A DNA stretch of 64,000 bases from Cyprinodon diabolis (taxonomy: Eukaryota > Chordata > Actinopteri > Cyprinodontiformes > Cyprinodontidae), in NCBI GenBank assembly GCA_030533445.1, contig CM060080.1, positions 10,458,717 through 10,522,716 of the forward strand, in the 5' to 3' direction. Made by a program: the position numbers and the translations under genes. Below, in pieces: positions 1 through 11,670 of this stretch (the stretch's first letter is position 1; each line of letters begins with the position of its first letter). The notes beneath the pieces are model-generated. The model had not been told where the DNA came from. It did no database searches and was given only the letters and a program-made list of their open reading frames with translations.

Positions 1-732
1 TCCAAACTGCAGGCACCAGGATAATAAAAGCGAACATATTCTGCCGGCAGATTTCTGCATTTTAAGTTAATTTATGCGTTAATAAACTGTTTCAGAGGAG
101 TGATCACAGCGCTCTGTAACATCCGCGATTTGTCTGTCTCGCTGCCAGCTTCCAAATCAGCTTCTCTGATTGGTTGACGCGGTGCGTCGAGTTCAATTTT
201 TCCATCTCCAGCAGCAGCGCCGCTTTAGTTGCTCAGACGCGCTGCGCCTGCTGCTCAAAACACGCTGCGGGACCTTTTGCTGCGCCAACCATTGACTTTG
301 CATGTAAACTTGCTGCTTCTGCCGCACCTGCTGCATCCGGTGTGAACGTAGCATAAAACAAGATGGCTCAGTGGATAGCGGCCTCATTTCTGCGCTCATT
401 TTTTTCTGCTCTCTGCCTCCATTTTGCCATAACTTTCATTGGAGAAGAACTCCTTAACATCAGACAGTCCTCTCAAGGCTTTTTTGTGATTTCTCATAGA
501 ATCCAATTTATTTCAGGTTTTTGGTGTAATGCAGAAGCTTAGTAATAATGATAATAATGATTTTTTTATTATACAGTATGCTTTTTTTCTATAGAAAATC
601 TACAGCCAACAAAACAGTCAATGTTTAAAAATTAGAATGTAAATTACACAAACGCAAAAACATTCACTAAAATAAATATACAGAAAAAAGAGAACAAACA
701 ATTAAAGTTGTGCCATTATTGGTAAAAGGTTA
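1..732. other. Unassigned sequence with a GC-rich patch
   Basis: No gene is supported. Bases 110-420 are richer in CpG and in CTG/CAG-like words than the surroundings (several GCTGCGCC-type words). This could be a fragment of a non-autonomous DNA transposon or a small CpG-rich element. Short open frames of 60 and 68 codons overlap on opposite strands here and look like by-products of base composition. Confidence 0.4.
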
Positions 733-1060
733 AACAATAGAATAGAATAGAAAACCCCTTTATTGTCCCAAAATGGCGAAATTCTGGTGTTACAGCAGAA
801 AAAGGATTGTAGAAAAAATGGTCAGATAAATATGGACCTTAGAAAAATGTATAAGAATAACATAATAGTGAATAATTAAAAGATAAACAATAAAATACTG
901 CACTGTAAAGTGTTTTAACAATATAAATACTATGCACCTGGAGAATAAATAACCAATATACAGCTATGGACATTTTTACACTAAAGGATATATGAAAATT
1001 GCAGCAACATCGGAGATTTTCTCAGTCATCTAGGAGAATGCTGAGCCCCAAAAAGGTTAA
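733..1060 (-). repeat. LINE-derived 3' tail, reverse orientation
   Basis: An AATAG pentanucleotide run is followed by CCCCTTTATTGTCCCAAAATGGCGAAATTC. In teleosts, short pentamer runs next to TTTATTG and a GAAATTC motif mark 3' tails of CR1/L2/Rex-type LINEs and their SINE partners. The rest is AT-rich and diverged, so the far end is uncertain. Confidence 0.45.
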
Positions 1061-1500
1061 GAAACTAAATAAATTAATTTATTCTGCATCAGATGGGCTT
1101 TTTCAAGGTTTTCTGCAGCAAACATTGAAGTCTTTTTTTTTATAAGATTTCATTAAAATATTGAAAAATAGAAATGTTTTCAAGCCTGTTTGTAAGAATG
1201 CCCCATCTGTGGAGACCTCAAGTTTGGAGGGAGAGAATTCCACACCTGAGGGGCAGGAAAAGACTCAGTTTCCTATGGTGTGCAATCAAGTGCCAGGATT
1301 GTGGAAAAGGTGGATGTTAACAGATAATTAGTGCATAGGGGACAGTGAAGAGGGGAAGAGGTCTTTTAAATCAGATTATATGTTAAGGTTGGTGGATGCT
1401 GTTGTTAACCTAAATGCAGAGTAGAAGAGGCAGAGATGATTTTTGCTAAATTTAATTAAGAAGTAAAAATACAGTATAAATAATCCAGAACTGAATGACA
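1061..1500. other. Unassigned AT-rich sequence
   Basis: No open frame, RNA gene or recognised repeat was seen. Bases 1200-1270 (CACACCTGAGGGGCAGG and surroundings) resemble transcribed retroelement sequence, but I could not assign it. Confidence 0.3.
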
Positions 1501-2160
1501 AAAAGAAAAAAAAATCCAAGACCCAAAAAACTAGTAGAAACTGGGGATGAAAAATGAGTAACTGAGCAGTGGGTGTATATATGGCAACAGAAACAATGGG
1601 AGGAGTAATTAGCTGATAGGGAGCAGGTGTAGACAGAAGTAACTAGAAGGAGCTAAGGGGAAATGAAAGGACACTAGGGGGCAACAGAGAATAACCAGGG
1701 GAAACAACAGGATCTTAAGGTAACTAGAACATTTAAATAAGGCTAAAGGGGAATAAAACTAATGAGTAAAAAGTAAGAAATGCCCAGGGGAAAAACTGGA
1801 GGATAAGAGAAGGGACTCGAGATAACGGAAAACATAACCTGGATGCAATCAACTGGTTGAGTCAATGCAATCAACTGGTTTTCCTTAGATAGAAAACTTT
1901 GTATCAATTTGACTGTATGATCTGGTTGAACTGTAAAGTGCCTTGAGATGACATGTGTTGTGAATTTGGCGCTATATAAATAAACTGAATTGAATTGAAT
2001 TGAATAACCTAAAGATAAGAGAAATAATAACTAAAACCAGACCAAGGATTACATAATACCAAAGGTGTTGAAAAAAGAGATAACCAGGAAGAGCAAAACT
2101 AAGAATATAAAAATGATCTAAATCAGACATCAACACAAAACAAAACAAAGCAAACTTGAG
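1500..2160 (-). repeat. Diverged copy of the GGGAGCAGGTGT dispersed repeat, broken by a LINE tail
   Basis: The words GATAGGGAGCAGGTGTAGACAGA, GGAGCTAAGG and CACTAGGGGGCAACAG match in order the copies at 42932-43160 and 53562-53910, and in reverse complement the probable solo LTR at 2583-3061. This is therefore a degraded minus-oriented copy. A LINE tail lies inside it at 1842-2005, after which AACCTAAAGATAAGAG and GACCAAGGATTACA appear to continue the repeat. Confidence 0.5.
1842..2005 (+). repeat. LINE 3' end with GAATT tail
   Basis: The sequence runs from CAATCAACTGGTTTTCC through AACTGTAAAGTGCCTTGAG and GGCGCTATATAAATAAACTG to three GAATT units. This 3' end occurs again at 27030-27111, 29264-29942 and, altered, at 61896-62070. 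It is typical of 5'-truncated teleost CR1/L2/Rex1-type LINE insertions. The clade cannot be fixed from the 3' end alone. Confidence 0.75.
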
Positions 2161-2185
2161 AACCCAAAAACTTAAACTTAAGAAT

Positions 2186-2406
2186 AGAACTCAACTTTAT
2201 TGTCATTAGTCACAAGTACAGAGCAACCAAATTCACTCTCTGCATTTAACCTATCCCTTTGGGGAGCAGTGTGCTGCCATTGTGCGGCACTCCGGGAGCA
2301 GTGTGGGGGTTAAGGGTCTTACTCAGGAACCCGAAGTTGCAGTCTGTGGGGCTTGAACTCAGAAACTCTCCAAGTGCAATACCCTAACCACTAGTCCACC
2401 ACTCCC
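2186..2406 (-). repeat. tRNA-derived SINE
   Basis: Read on the minus strand, the element starts GGAGTGGTGGACTAGTGGTTAG, with an A-box-like TAGTGGTTAGGG, then a B-box-like GAGTTCAAGCC, and ends in TGACAATAAAGTTGAG, a LINE-type tail. The 63771-63990 copy has the same order of parts. Divergence and the missing B-box consensus make it an old, inactive copy. Confidence 0.7.
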
Positions 2407-2582
2407 TGGTATACAATTTAATCATGACATTTCCTACGTGATCCGCGCAGTGGTAGCCAGAGAAGTGAACAGGGAAATGAGGATAATATGTTTGTCTTAG
2501 TACACATGCTTTACATTACAAACGTAATAGTGCAATTTAATAGGAGATAAAGGCATACACAAGCTTTTGTGTATCAAGGGAG

Positions 2583-3061
2583 TGTCATGGTCTTGTTTCT
2601 ATTGTGCTTTACTTTGCTCTATGTTTCCTAGTTTTATTGGTTTAATTCATTTTTTGTTGTAATTTCTAGATTTATGTTAGTTCTAATGTTTTTCTGTTGT
2701 CCTCTGTTGCCCTCTTGTGTGTGTGTGTGTGTGTGCCTTTCCCCTTGGCTCTCTCGTTGTCTACTCTCACACCTGCTCCTTATCAGCTCGTTAGCTATAT
2801 ATGCTCTCCCTCTGCTGTCACTCTTTGTTGGTTCCTTGTCTTTGCTGTCCTCCCATGCTGTTGTCCACCTACCTCGTCTCTCCCTGGCTCCTCGTGTTTG
2901 GTTTCCCCAGATGTCTCCTTAGTTCTGGTTTGATTTTCATTATTAGTTGGATTTTTGGATTCCTGCCTTTGTTTACTGCTTTTGCCCCATTAAAACTCCT
3001 AGAAATCTCCTCAGCCTCTGCCTCTGCATTTGGGTCCTCCAAACCAAACCCAACCTTGACA
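2583..3061 (+). mobile_element. Probable solo LTR of 479 bp
   Basis: The element begins TGTCATGGTCTTG and ends AACCTTGACA, so it has TG...CA termini with 5-bp inverted ends (TGTCA/TGACA). It is flanked on both sides by GGGAG (2578-2582 and 3062-3066), as expected for a 5-bp target duplication. An ATTAAA motif sits about 75 bp before the end. Related sequence recurs at 42.6-43.2 kb and at 53562-53910. No coding sequence is attached, so the superfamily is unknown. A TGTCA-ended DNA transposon is the alternative. Confidence 0.55.
2716..2735 (+). repeat. (TG)n microsatellite inside the solo LTR
   Basis: Ten TG units in a row. The run creates the apparent CVCVCVC stretches in overlapping open frames, which are not genes. 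Confidence 0.95.
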
Positions 3062-3745
3062 GGGAGAGTGTGAGTCAGAGTTATGCAATGAGAGTTATGC
3101 AATGAGGTGAAATCATGAGATTTTACAGATGTGCATTTGAAGGTGAGTCTCATAATGTGAGGTGAGGATCAATAATAAAATTGACACAGAAAAAGATGAG
3201 TCACTGTAATGAAAAGAGAAAATGTCTAGCCAGAGAAAGAAATTCTGATATTTTCTGTTTAATATGGTGTAAATTTTAATTACTTCTGTTTTTTAACAGT
3301 TAGGAGGAAGTTTGCTGTATCTGTGCCTTTGACTTCCTCCTCCAAACAGACTGTAGGTATGAAAAAAGAGAATGGAAAAGGTGGAGAAGTTGTAAGTGAT
3401 GAAAATGGAGTGGATGGGGTCTTAGAATCATGGCTACCCAAATAGAGGTCCAGCTGAGCATTATCAGCATAGCACTGAAGTTCCAATAATCGGCCAAATG
3501 GCACTGCATAAAAATGGAAAAAATGTAATCTGTGGAGTATAGGAGGAAGCTGAGATTCTTGCAAGAGAATGTTCAAATTTATTTAACGTCCTCAGATGAA
3601 GAGATGGAGCTCTGACTGGGGCAAACTCAGTATACATTTATACCAGTGTGCAAAATACCTGTCAATATTTGGGGGGGTCCCCATCTCCCGATTGTTGCGC
3701 AACACCGATCTAAATTTTCTCAACATGCAGTAGGCCTATAACATT
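3062..3745. other. Unassigned sequence
   Basis: No supported gene. A 98-codon minus-strand frame at 3280-3576 has no recognisable domain and no splice or codon signal that I trust. GAGTTATGCAATGA is tandemly repeated around 3079-3103. Confidence 0.3.
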
Positions 3746-3987
3746 TCAAAGTCAAAGTCAGCTTTAATTTCAATTCTACACATTCACCAGACATACAAGG
3801 GCTCGAGAGGATGTTTCTCATTCACCAACAGTGAAACAGATAAAGTGCACAGGCACAACAGATAAGATCAGTTCCGAATACTAAAATTTAAACATTCAAT
3901 TTCACAATAAAATATAAAATGTACAATAATAAAAAATATACAATACTTATGCTAGTGCAAAAAGGCAGATGGTAATGGCAGCAGAAA

Positions 3988-4019
<32 letters not shown>

Positions 4020-4045
4020 TAATAATAATAATTATTATTATTATT
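3746..4045 (-). repeat. LINE/SINE-like tail ending in an (AAT)n/(ATT)n tract
   Basis: AAAGTCAAAGTCAGCTTTAATTTCAATTC at 3747 resembles the AAAGTCAGCTTTATTGTCAATTC tail widespread in fish genomes. The interval ends in a trinucleotide tract (3987-4045) that switches from AAT to ATT and is therefore self-complementary. Confidence 0.45.
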
Positions 4046-4278
4046 GCCAATTATGTAAGATATAGTATTTGTAACAATAACAACAGTGCAAAAGAGCAGT
4101 AAATAAATATAGTACTGTATTAATAGTAGTGCAGGGACAGTTTGTCCTGAGTAATTTTCTTTTTGAGGGGGGCTCAGCTTCCTGACAGCTTGGTGGATGA
4201 AGCCCTCTGTGAATCTGGTGGAGCGGGCAAGAGCCTGAATAGACAGTCAGTCTATGAAAACACACGCACGCACAAAGA

Positions 4279-4310
<32 letters not shown>

Positions 4311-7300
4311 TTCATGCACGCACATGTCCTGCTTTAATCCAGTTTCTGACGAATGGAAGTGGGTCGAATTTTTCCAGAGGAGATCCGTTGAGGTCCACAA
4401 ACAGGAGTGAAGACCTGCGGTCTTTGCACAATCTGTTCCGCGTTGCCCGTGTTATTCACTGCGGAAAAACACATGGCTAATTTGCATACGCGAACAGGAT
4501 TGGCAGCTCAACTTGGCAAAAAACGTAACATATTTGTGAATAAAGGTTTTGAATTTTAATACTGGACTTGTTGAGCTTAACAACATTTTAGTGACCATTA
4601 GTGACAGAAAAATATTTATTTTTTTTATTTTTTTTGACACAATTTAAGACCCCCTTTTAATTTTGCTTTTGAGGCTTTCAGGGGGTCTCATGGGTTAAAT
4701 GGGGGGGCATCGAGCCGCCCCCGGACCCCCCCGTATTTCGCACTCTGATTTATACAATAACGCCCCATACACACACACTCACCCTTGGAACTATCCCACC
4801 CCTACATAAAGAACTTTCTCACACACGAACATTTGGAGGTAAAACAACTTGAGTTAATCAAGAACATTTGCTGTTAGGTTAATATATCTTTCACGGGCCA
4901 GATGAATCTTCTCAAAATAACAGTCCTCCCCTTCATGACATGAAGGAGGCTGTGTGAACTCATTCTTATCTTAAGCCTTTGAGGCTAAGAACAGAAACAT
5001 CTCAACCTTTTTTACTGCACAGATCCCAGAACAATACAGGAAATAAAGTGGTAAGCGACTTAGCTCACAATAAGATCGGTCTGTCAGATCTACTGGAACC
5101 ACTGAGAAACAGTACACATGTGCCCTGCTAGGGGGAATAGGTGGTGGAGACGGGTGTCGTAGTCAACAGTACCAAAGGGAGCTAACAAATCAAGAGTAAT
5201 TAGACAAGTTGAAGTCGAAATGATTCCTAATTCAGCCATCTACGTATGTTATGTTTATATTTGAGCTCAAAATATAATTGGTAGAACCTTTCTTTGAGAT
5301 TCTACTGCGGTATCGTCTCTGTAGTAACAGAAGCTCACCTCCCAGATCCAGCATTCAGGTCCAGTCTGTATTGGAGTGGCATCTGCAGTAATATCAATTT
5401 AGAACAAGTTAGAAACCGCACAGCCATTCAGCCTTCAAATACTTCCTAGTTGACCTGCACTGATTATAATTTCCATCAGTAGTGATACACATTGCATCTA
5501 TAACAGAAACAGTTGAGTTTAACACTTTTAGAGCAGGGAACACAGAAATTAGAGATGTCTCTGCAAATGAAGTTGACTGGAGAGCGAACCTGTTAGGCAG
5601 ATCTACTGTATGCATGCAGCGAAAATTTATTTGATCTACTTCTCTCCTAAAAGGAAAATTGCATGTGTGTTTTTTTTATTGCTCTTATGCAAATAAAATA
5701 CCATATTTAGTCGCCTTTTGCCTTTTGCAATTAATATCAACTGCCTGTATACCACATTATATTTCATCCATTGTAAAATTATTAAATTAATGAACAGAAA
5801 AAAAAACTGACTGGATGATTAGTGATCCTACTTTGTAAATCTTCTCTACAGCTATCCAAACATGTTCTTTGTTTTAAAAATAAAGATAATGTCAGTATTT
5901 GATATATAGGACCTCAATATTTTTGCAGAATTACGAAAACTTCCATTAGCAGTAATTTGATGGGCCTAATTAGATTCATTTGGCTCAAAACATTGACAGT
6001 TTTATGGAGCATTTGATGTCTGCTGTTTATGAAGGTGTCTTTCTGTGCCATTTGTTTCAGAGTTCGTGTTTAAGAGTAATGGATTCACTAATAAACAGTC
6101 ATGATGGGTGCTATGACAACTTTGTGAAACAAAAGCTGCAAAATGATTCAAGACTATGAAAATGAATACATCTTTGCCAACTTTTCGATCTCTTCTCAAC
6201 CAACCACTTAAACTGTCTGAAGTGTGAAAGAAAACCTGTCAGAGTAACGTGAAGAAAATCAACTGGTGACTTCTCTGCCATTGATCTCATGGTCTGTCTG
6301 TCCAACCCTACAAGTCTCTCTCTGTCATGTTTATAACATCTCAGCTCTCGGTGTCAACGTCCTCCCTACCCTGCCAATAGTTGCCTGTCTTATCCGTCTA
6401 TCAAAACGGCTGCTTGGCCCCACCCCTTTCTCCTCCATTAGTTCTAGACATAGAACCAGACAGCCCGCCTCTGCCCCTGGCTCCGACTATTGACTGGTTC
6501 TTACGGTAATGGGCATCTGTCTCCCCATTGTCTAATTGGCTAAGTGATGGGATTGATCCTCAGATTGTTCTCTAAGTTCATTTGGTGTGAGACCAGCAAG
6601 AGGCCTGCACTGTATAAGCTCAGAGCTGCTGGGAGCTGTGGAACACATTCACTGTAATGGCTCTGAAATTGATCAGCCTCAAACAAAGGTGGGATGGGCT
6701 GGATGCATTACAGCTGCAGGATGTTAGCAGAATGTTGATCAAGACTCATCATGGCTGTATAATACGTAAAGTTTGTACGTGTTCATAGCCTTATATATCA
6801 TTCTGGAGACAGACCTTTAAAATAAGGAAAATGAAAGCTGAGGACATAAATGACATTTAATCATAGACATGTTTGAAGAACTATAACATATCTATTTCAG
6901 GGATTCGTATTTTGAAATGAACTCTAAAGGTTTTGAAGTTTAAACCTCAAGAAAAAAACACAAATCAAATTAAGGAAGACAATGTCATCCCTGCTTATTG
7001 ACGACCTTTCCTCTTTTGGATTCTGGAATATGAGCTAACTTGGTTTACTGCCAGGAGAACATTACACTGTCCATATTTTTCCTTTCAACATTGCTCAAGA
7101 CATAACTTTTTTAAAGCAGATAATTATTAACAAAATTTCTAAGAATGCATTCAAATACTTTAGACTCTCATAGACAATATCTGCTCTATGCCTGCAGAGA
7201 CCCCTGATCATAGTGGGCAGTTATATATGACGAAATCAGTCACACACATTTGAGCAAGTGGACTCCTGATCCTATTTTGAATACAACTTTACTGAAGTTC

Positions 7301-8088
7301 ACTGAAGGTGAGTATATTTAAAATAAACTATTAGTGAGCCTAACTGTTTAGCTTAATGTATTCAGTACAAGAATTTCATACATTTTAAGCTTGAGTTCAC
7401 AAAGCTCTCTGTTACTTGACCCGTAAGTTTCAATCCATAGAGCTGGTGTAAAATATCAGTAAAAAAAGAGTACAGTATCTAGCTGGCACCAATCTATTGA
7501 ACTACAACCTTTATTATTATTTTAAATAAATTGACTGAGAAAAGGAGAGGAGAAATTCCCGCCTAATGGTGTCATCTTGTCTGATTTCTGATGACTGAGA
7601 AAAGGCAAGAACAACAGAAGAAGATGAGCAGTTAAAAGTTTTCAGTGAGAAAAGTAAATAGTGGATATAGTCAGACTTCTGGGTCTGGTTCAACACAGGA
7701 CTGAGGAAAGGAAGTACTTAGAGCTGACTGAGGTAAATAGGTAATCCAGACTGAACAGAAGGAATGTTGGATTGAGGTTGAAGTTGGTTTGGTAAAATCC
7801 TGGAGGAGGTGGACACAGAATGAGTCAGCTGGTGATGAGACTCTATCTGGGTGCTTATCATAGACAGGCAGTTACTGATGTGGAGAACTACGGAGGCTGG
7901 ACAGGCAGCTGAGGTGGAGACAGTGGAACGAAGGAGGACCAGGCTTCATAGAAGTAAGTACTGGGAGTGGACAGTAGGCTGCAGCTGAGTCCACAGAAAA
8001 GCTGCTTTAGCTGAACAAGGTTTCACTCGCTGTATGGAAGGAAGCTGGATATCTGCAAAGGAAGAAACATATGGACGATGCATAAGGG
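4046..8088. other. Unassigned, mostly AT-rich interval
   Basis: It contains a (TC)n microsatellite at 4281-4311, preceded by GTCTGTCTGTC, and a G-run-rich stretch at 4676-4735 (CATCGAGCCGCCCCCGG) that may belong to an unrecognised transposon. Bases 4800-7540 show no repeat or gene that I can name. Bases 7540-8080 are purine-rich, with recurring GGAG and CTGAGG words but no clear period. No open frame exceeds about 75 codons. Confidence 0.35.
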
Positions 8089-8376
8089 CTTATATTGGAA
8101 AAACGATCTAGAAATAAGTAAAGCATTTCTTAAATTAAGTGTATTTCCCCTTAATTAGAGTAGATAAATGAGATAGTTTGACAATGCAATGAGTATTTCG
8201 ACTCATAAAATAAGATAGATAATATGCAAGTGAAATTGTTTCTTCTTATTTTAAGTATAAATTATCTTGTTCCATTGGCAAAATGTCTCTTTTATCTCCT
8301 CAATCCAAGAACAAATGCACTTATTTTAAGAAAAATCTACTTATCTATATTTAGATTTTTTTTCTTCCAATGTAAG
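8089..8376 (+). mobile_element. Foldback MITE, copy 1
   Basis: Termini CTTATATTGGAAAAA and (reverse complement of the other end) CTTACATTGGAAGAAAAA form terminal inverted repeats. The interior carries TAAATTAAGTGTATTTCCCCTTAATT and TTGTTCCATTGGCAAAATGTCTC, shared with copies at 9155-20064 (split), 22065-22359 and 24567-25156. The two halves are partly complementary to each other (ATTCCATTGGCAAA words), so the unit can fold on itself. It encodes nothing. Confidence 0.75.
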
Positions 8377-9154
8377 CTTTGAAATAACAAGGAGAAAAGC
8401 TTCAGGAACTTGGTCAGGTCACTGACCATCTGATTCTAATTGCCAAATCCCTCCTTCTTGGTTTCAGCTTCTTGAGAAGCCTTGCAAATTCAAAGTAGAT
8501 GAGAAAAACTGTAGTGGAGCTAAAGGGCCAGTTACACGCTGCAAAGAGAAGGAAGAGGAGGAGAGAGCAACACCAAACAATAGAGATGGATGCATGAACC
8601 CGAAATATCCATAATATCGATACCAAGTCGATATCATTATGCGATTGATATTGTTTTGTGGAGATCAGTACTTTAGTTTTAGATTTAGCCTCATATGCAC
8701 TGCTGCTGTTTGGTCTATAAGGCAGCATCCTGGTCGCCGCCACCAGGCTCACTGCTCTTTATCGGTGCAAAGTGAGAGCAGTTCTGCAAATGAGAGAACA
8801 GGCACAGAGTGAGGCCACGGAGGATTGTTGGGTTACTTTTGTAACATTAATTTTTTAATACATCTCGTACACTTATTTATTTTAGAAAACCCAGAAAGCA
8901 ACTGCACTCATAAGGAGAAATTTCTATTTCATGTGAGTATTGTAGTTACTTAACTCTGAGATTTTGATTTGATTTGTTTTGAAACTATGCTTTGCATCGT
9001 TTATTTATGAAAAATCCATCTTTTGTTTTTGTATTGATGCTTTTTATCATATTAATATCTTGTTATCAAAAATATCACATATTTACTTTGGCCAAAATAA
9101 TGAGAGGAAAAACCACAAAATCATCTAAAATAGAAGCTGGAAGATATACTAGCT
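8377..9154. other. Unassigned sequence
   Basis: No gene is supported. ATATCCATAATATCGATACC and GTCGATATCATT at 8610-8640 recall the ATCGATA-rich interior of the TIR element at 22739-23443 and may be a remnant of that family. The 112-codon minus frame at 8414-8752 has no recognisable domain. Confidence 0.3.
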
Positions 9155-9271
9155 TTAAATTGAGGAGGCAAGTGAGACACTTTGCAAATAAACAAGACCA
9201 TTTACATTTAAAAGAAGAAAAAGCTTTGGCATCGTCTTATTTCAAATATATATTATCTAATTATCTTATTT
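9155..9271 (-). mobile_element. Foldback MITE, copy 2, left half
   Basis: TTGAGGAGGCAAGTGAGACACTTTGC and CATCGTCTTATTTCAAATATATATT match the reverse-oriented copies at 22065 and 24926. The match stops after TAATTATCTTATTT at 9271 and resumes at 19936 with the same 14 bases. The two parts are thus one MITE split by the L1. The terminal about 55 bp on the left are diverged or lost. Confidence 0.8.
9258..9271 (+). repeat. 14-bp target-site duplication, left copy
   Basis: TAATTATCTTATTT occurs here and at 19936-19949, exactly at the two edges of the L1 insertion. In uninterrupted MITE copies the corresponding sequence (TAATCTTATTTTAAG) occurs once. Length and position fit target-primed reverse transcription. 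Confidence 0.9.
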
Positions 9272-9358
9272 ATTTTTTTATACAGTGTCCTGTCTGGCAA
9301 GGTGGCAATAAGAATAATTGTCTTGATGCCAAAAGGAGCCCAACAGATTTTACTTTCA

Positions 9359-9398
9359 CAAGTGTAGCGGTATGGCAATTGCCATACTGCTCCACTTG
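9359..9398. repeat. 40-bp near-perfect palindrome near the L1 3' end
   Basis: Arms CAAGTGTAGCGGTATGGCAA and TTGCCATACTGCTCCACTTG pair at 18 of 20 positions with no loop. The palindrome lies 88-127 bases from the 3' end of the element. Some LINE reverse transcriptases recognise a 3' stem-loop; whether this one does is inference. Confidence 0.85.
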
Positions 9399-10979
9399 TT
9401 TCATGCATATAAATTGCTTTATTATAATTATGCAGGGAGTTTTACAGTTCATATGGACACTGCAATGTAAGTAGAGCAGAAAAACAGAAGAAGAAAAAGG
9501 AAAAAGAAAAAGAAAAAAAAGGACAAAAGATGAAAGAAAGAGGAGATAGGAAGGAGACAATGACAAAACATTTTCAGTCTGCTTCATCACCTGTAACGAG
9601 ATGAAAAAAAGAACAGCACAACCAAAAGACACGGTACGAGATATACAATAAAGCAACACCTTGAAACTATCGCTAAAGTAATATTATTAAGTCTGACATG
9701 TACTCTGTGTTACCTAAAGATATGAATGTGGGGTTTCTGTTTGGAAGTGAATCTCTAAGTACCTGAAGCCTAGCACCTGTAGTTGTTTGTGAGGGTGAAC
9801 TTGTGCATGTAAAGTTTTAACCATAGAAAAAATGCTCAATAGTTGTTGTGGAGAGCCGGAGAGGCACACCCCCCAGAACACTGAGTACAGCGCCGGGAGA
9901 CCCAAAGCCCCAGGAGCCCAAAGGGACCCCAGAAGCAAAGGCACCAAGGAGGGGCCAGCCCCGGAAATCAGACCCCCACCAAGGGAGGAGGAGAGACAGC
10001 CACGAAGAAGCCCTCCAGCCACCGCCATGCCGGAGCCGCGCGGACGAGTCGGCGGGCCCCGCTGGCAGCCAGCCACCCTGAAGTAGGGCCGGGCACCGAA
10101 CACCGGGCACCGAACACCGGCCCCCCCACGGCACCGACCGAAACGCCCCAGCCCCACAGAGCACCGAAACACGCCCCGCCCCCCGGCACCAAGCCTCGGC
10201 AACCGGCCGCAACACCCACCGCGACCGCACCACCCAGGAAAAACACACAGACGGCCCCTCCTGCGGCCGGGGCCCATGTGCATCCGCCGCGAACCGGCCG
10301 CGAGCGCCGCGGGACCCCCCCAAAACGCCCCCCCGGCCAAAAGCGCAGCCCCACCCCACCAAGACTGATGCCAACAGCGCGCAACGCAACACACCGCGCA
10401 CAGAATCAACCCAAGAGCAGAAAAGCCGCCGGGCGCAAAACTGCAAGAAGAGCAGACCGCAGCCGGTGCAACCACCCCCCCCCCAGCAGCCCGAGGGGCA
10501 GCACAAAGCCAGAGCGGAGCGAACCATGCCGCTCCCCCACCGGACGAAGCCAAAGCAGCACAGCCACGTCCGCCGCCCGCACCAGGCCCTGACACGCAGC
10601 CAGAGCAGTTCCGCTGCCCCGGCCCCCCAACGCGCGCCGCCAGAGCCACTCCAACCCCCACCCGCGCCGCAGCCTCACCCGCCGCGATCAGTGGGAACAA
10701 AGCAGCTCCGCCATGCCTCCAAGAGGGAAAACCCACCCGAATACCCAATCAGCGCAGCCAGGCTGCCCACACCGGCCCCCCAACACCACCCCCGCCGGAG
10801 CCGCCCGGACCCCCACACACCAGCGGCGCGCCGCCAGCAGGCCCGCCCGCCCCCCGAGAAAACAGACATGCCAAACCCCCCCAAAAAAAGAAAAAAAAAA
10901 AACAAAAAAAAGGAGCCCCCACAATGCGACAGTGGACACCAGACACCGACCCGCCCGCAACCGCTCCCCCCCAACGAGG

Positions 10980-11065
10980 AAGAAAAAGAAAAAAAAAAGA
11001 AAAGATAAATAAATAAGTAAATAAATAAATTAATTAATAAATTAATAATTACAATTAAAATAAAT
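10980..11065. repeat. A-rich (AAAT)n tract 1 in the L1 3' region
   Basis: GAAAAAGAAAAAAAAAG is followed by ATAAATAAATAAGTAAATAA-type repeats and AATTAATTAATAA. It abruptly interrupts C-rich sequence on both sides. Confidence 0.9.
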
Positions 11066-11619
11066 ATGCAAGAGGAGAAATGCGAGCGGAAAAACCGGAG
11101 CCCAAAACAGGACCCAAGACTCGCACCCCACCATGCCGTGCAGCTCCCCTCCCCCCCTAACCGATACCACAGAACCGGCATAGGAAAAAACACCGCCCAG
11201 GAACAGGCATCATAGCGAAGGCACCGGCACCGACACCGAAAATCCCCGAACAACACCCAGCCCCACCCCGAAGTGGATAGAGTCCCGGGCCCCAGGGATC
11301 CGAGGCCCCAAGGGCACCCAACCCCCAGACAGGAGCCCCAGCAAAGCCCCGGCCGGCCGGGGCCAGCGGAGAGGCCGCCAGGAATGAGCCAGCAGCCCCC
11401 CGGGCATCCACCCCCAGACTCCGAGCTCCACCAGTGCACCGGTGAGCCCCGACGCCAGCCAGCGGAGGGAGAGCAGGACGGGGGGAATGGGCTTGAGATG
11501 TATTTGGGAGAGGGTGCGGTTGAGACCCCAACCTGGGAGAAAAAAAAAAGAAAAAAAAAACACACCATCTCAATCATGCCTTCCCTCCCTAATGTCCCCA
11601 CTCGTACCACAGAGAAAAA

Positions 11620-11628
11620 AAATAAATA

Positions 11629-11669
<41 letters not shown>

Positions 11670-11670
11670 G
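11620..11670. repeat. (ATA)n microsatellite, tract 2 in the L1 3' region
   Basis: Uninterrupted AAT/ATA trinucleotides sit between AAAAAAAATAAATAG and ATAAATAAAG, again inside C-rich sequence. Homopolymer A runs at 11540-11560 precede it. Confidence 0.9.

Noticed and set aside
2186..2406. tRNA gene suggested by A- and B-box-like words
   Set aside because: No tRNA fold can be drawn, and the sequence continues into a LINE-like tail; the same structure recurs elsewhere, so it is a SINE.
8992..9474. 160-codon plus-strand frame
   Set aside because: It runs through a MITE half and into the L1 3' end, so it is a chimaera of two elements with no recognisable protein.
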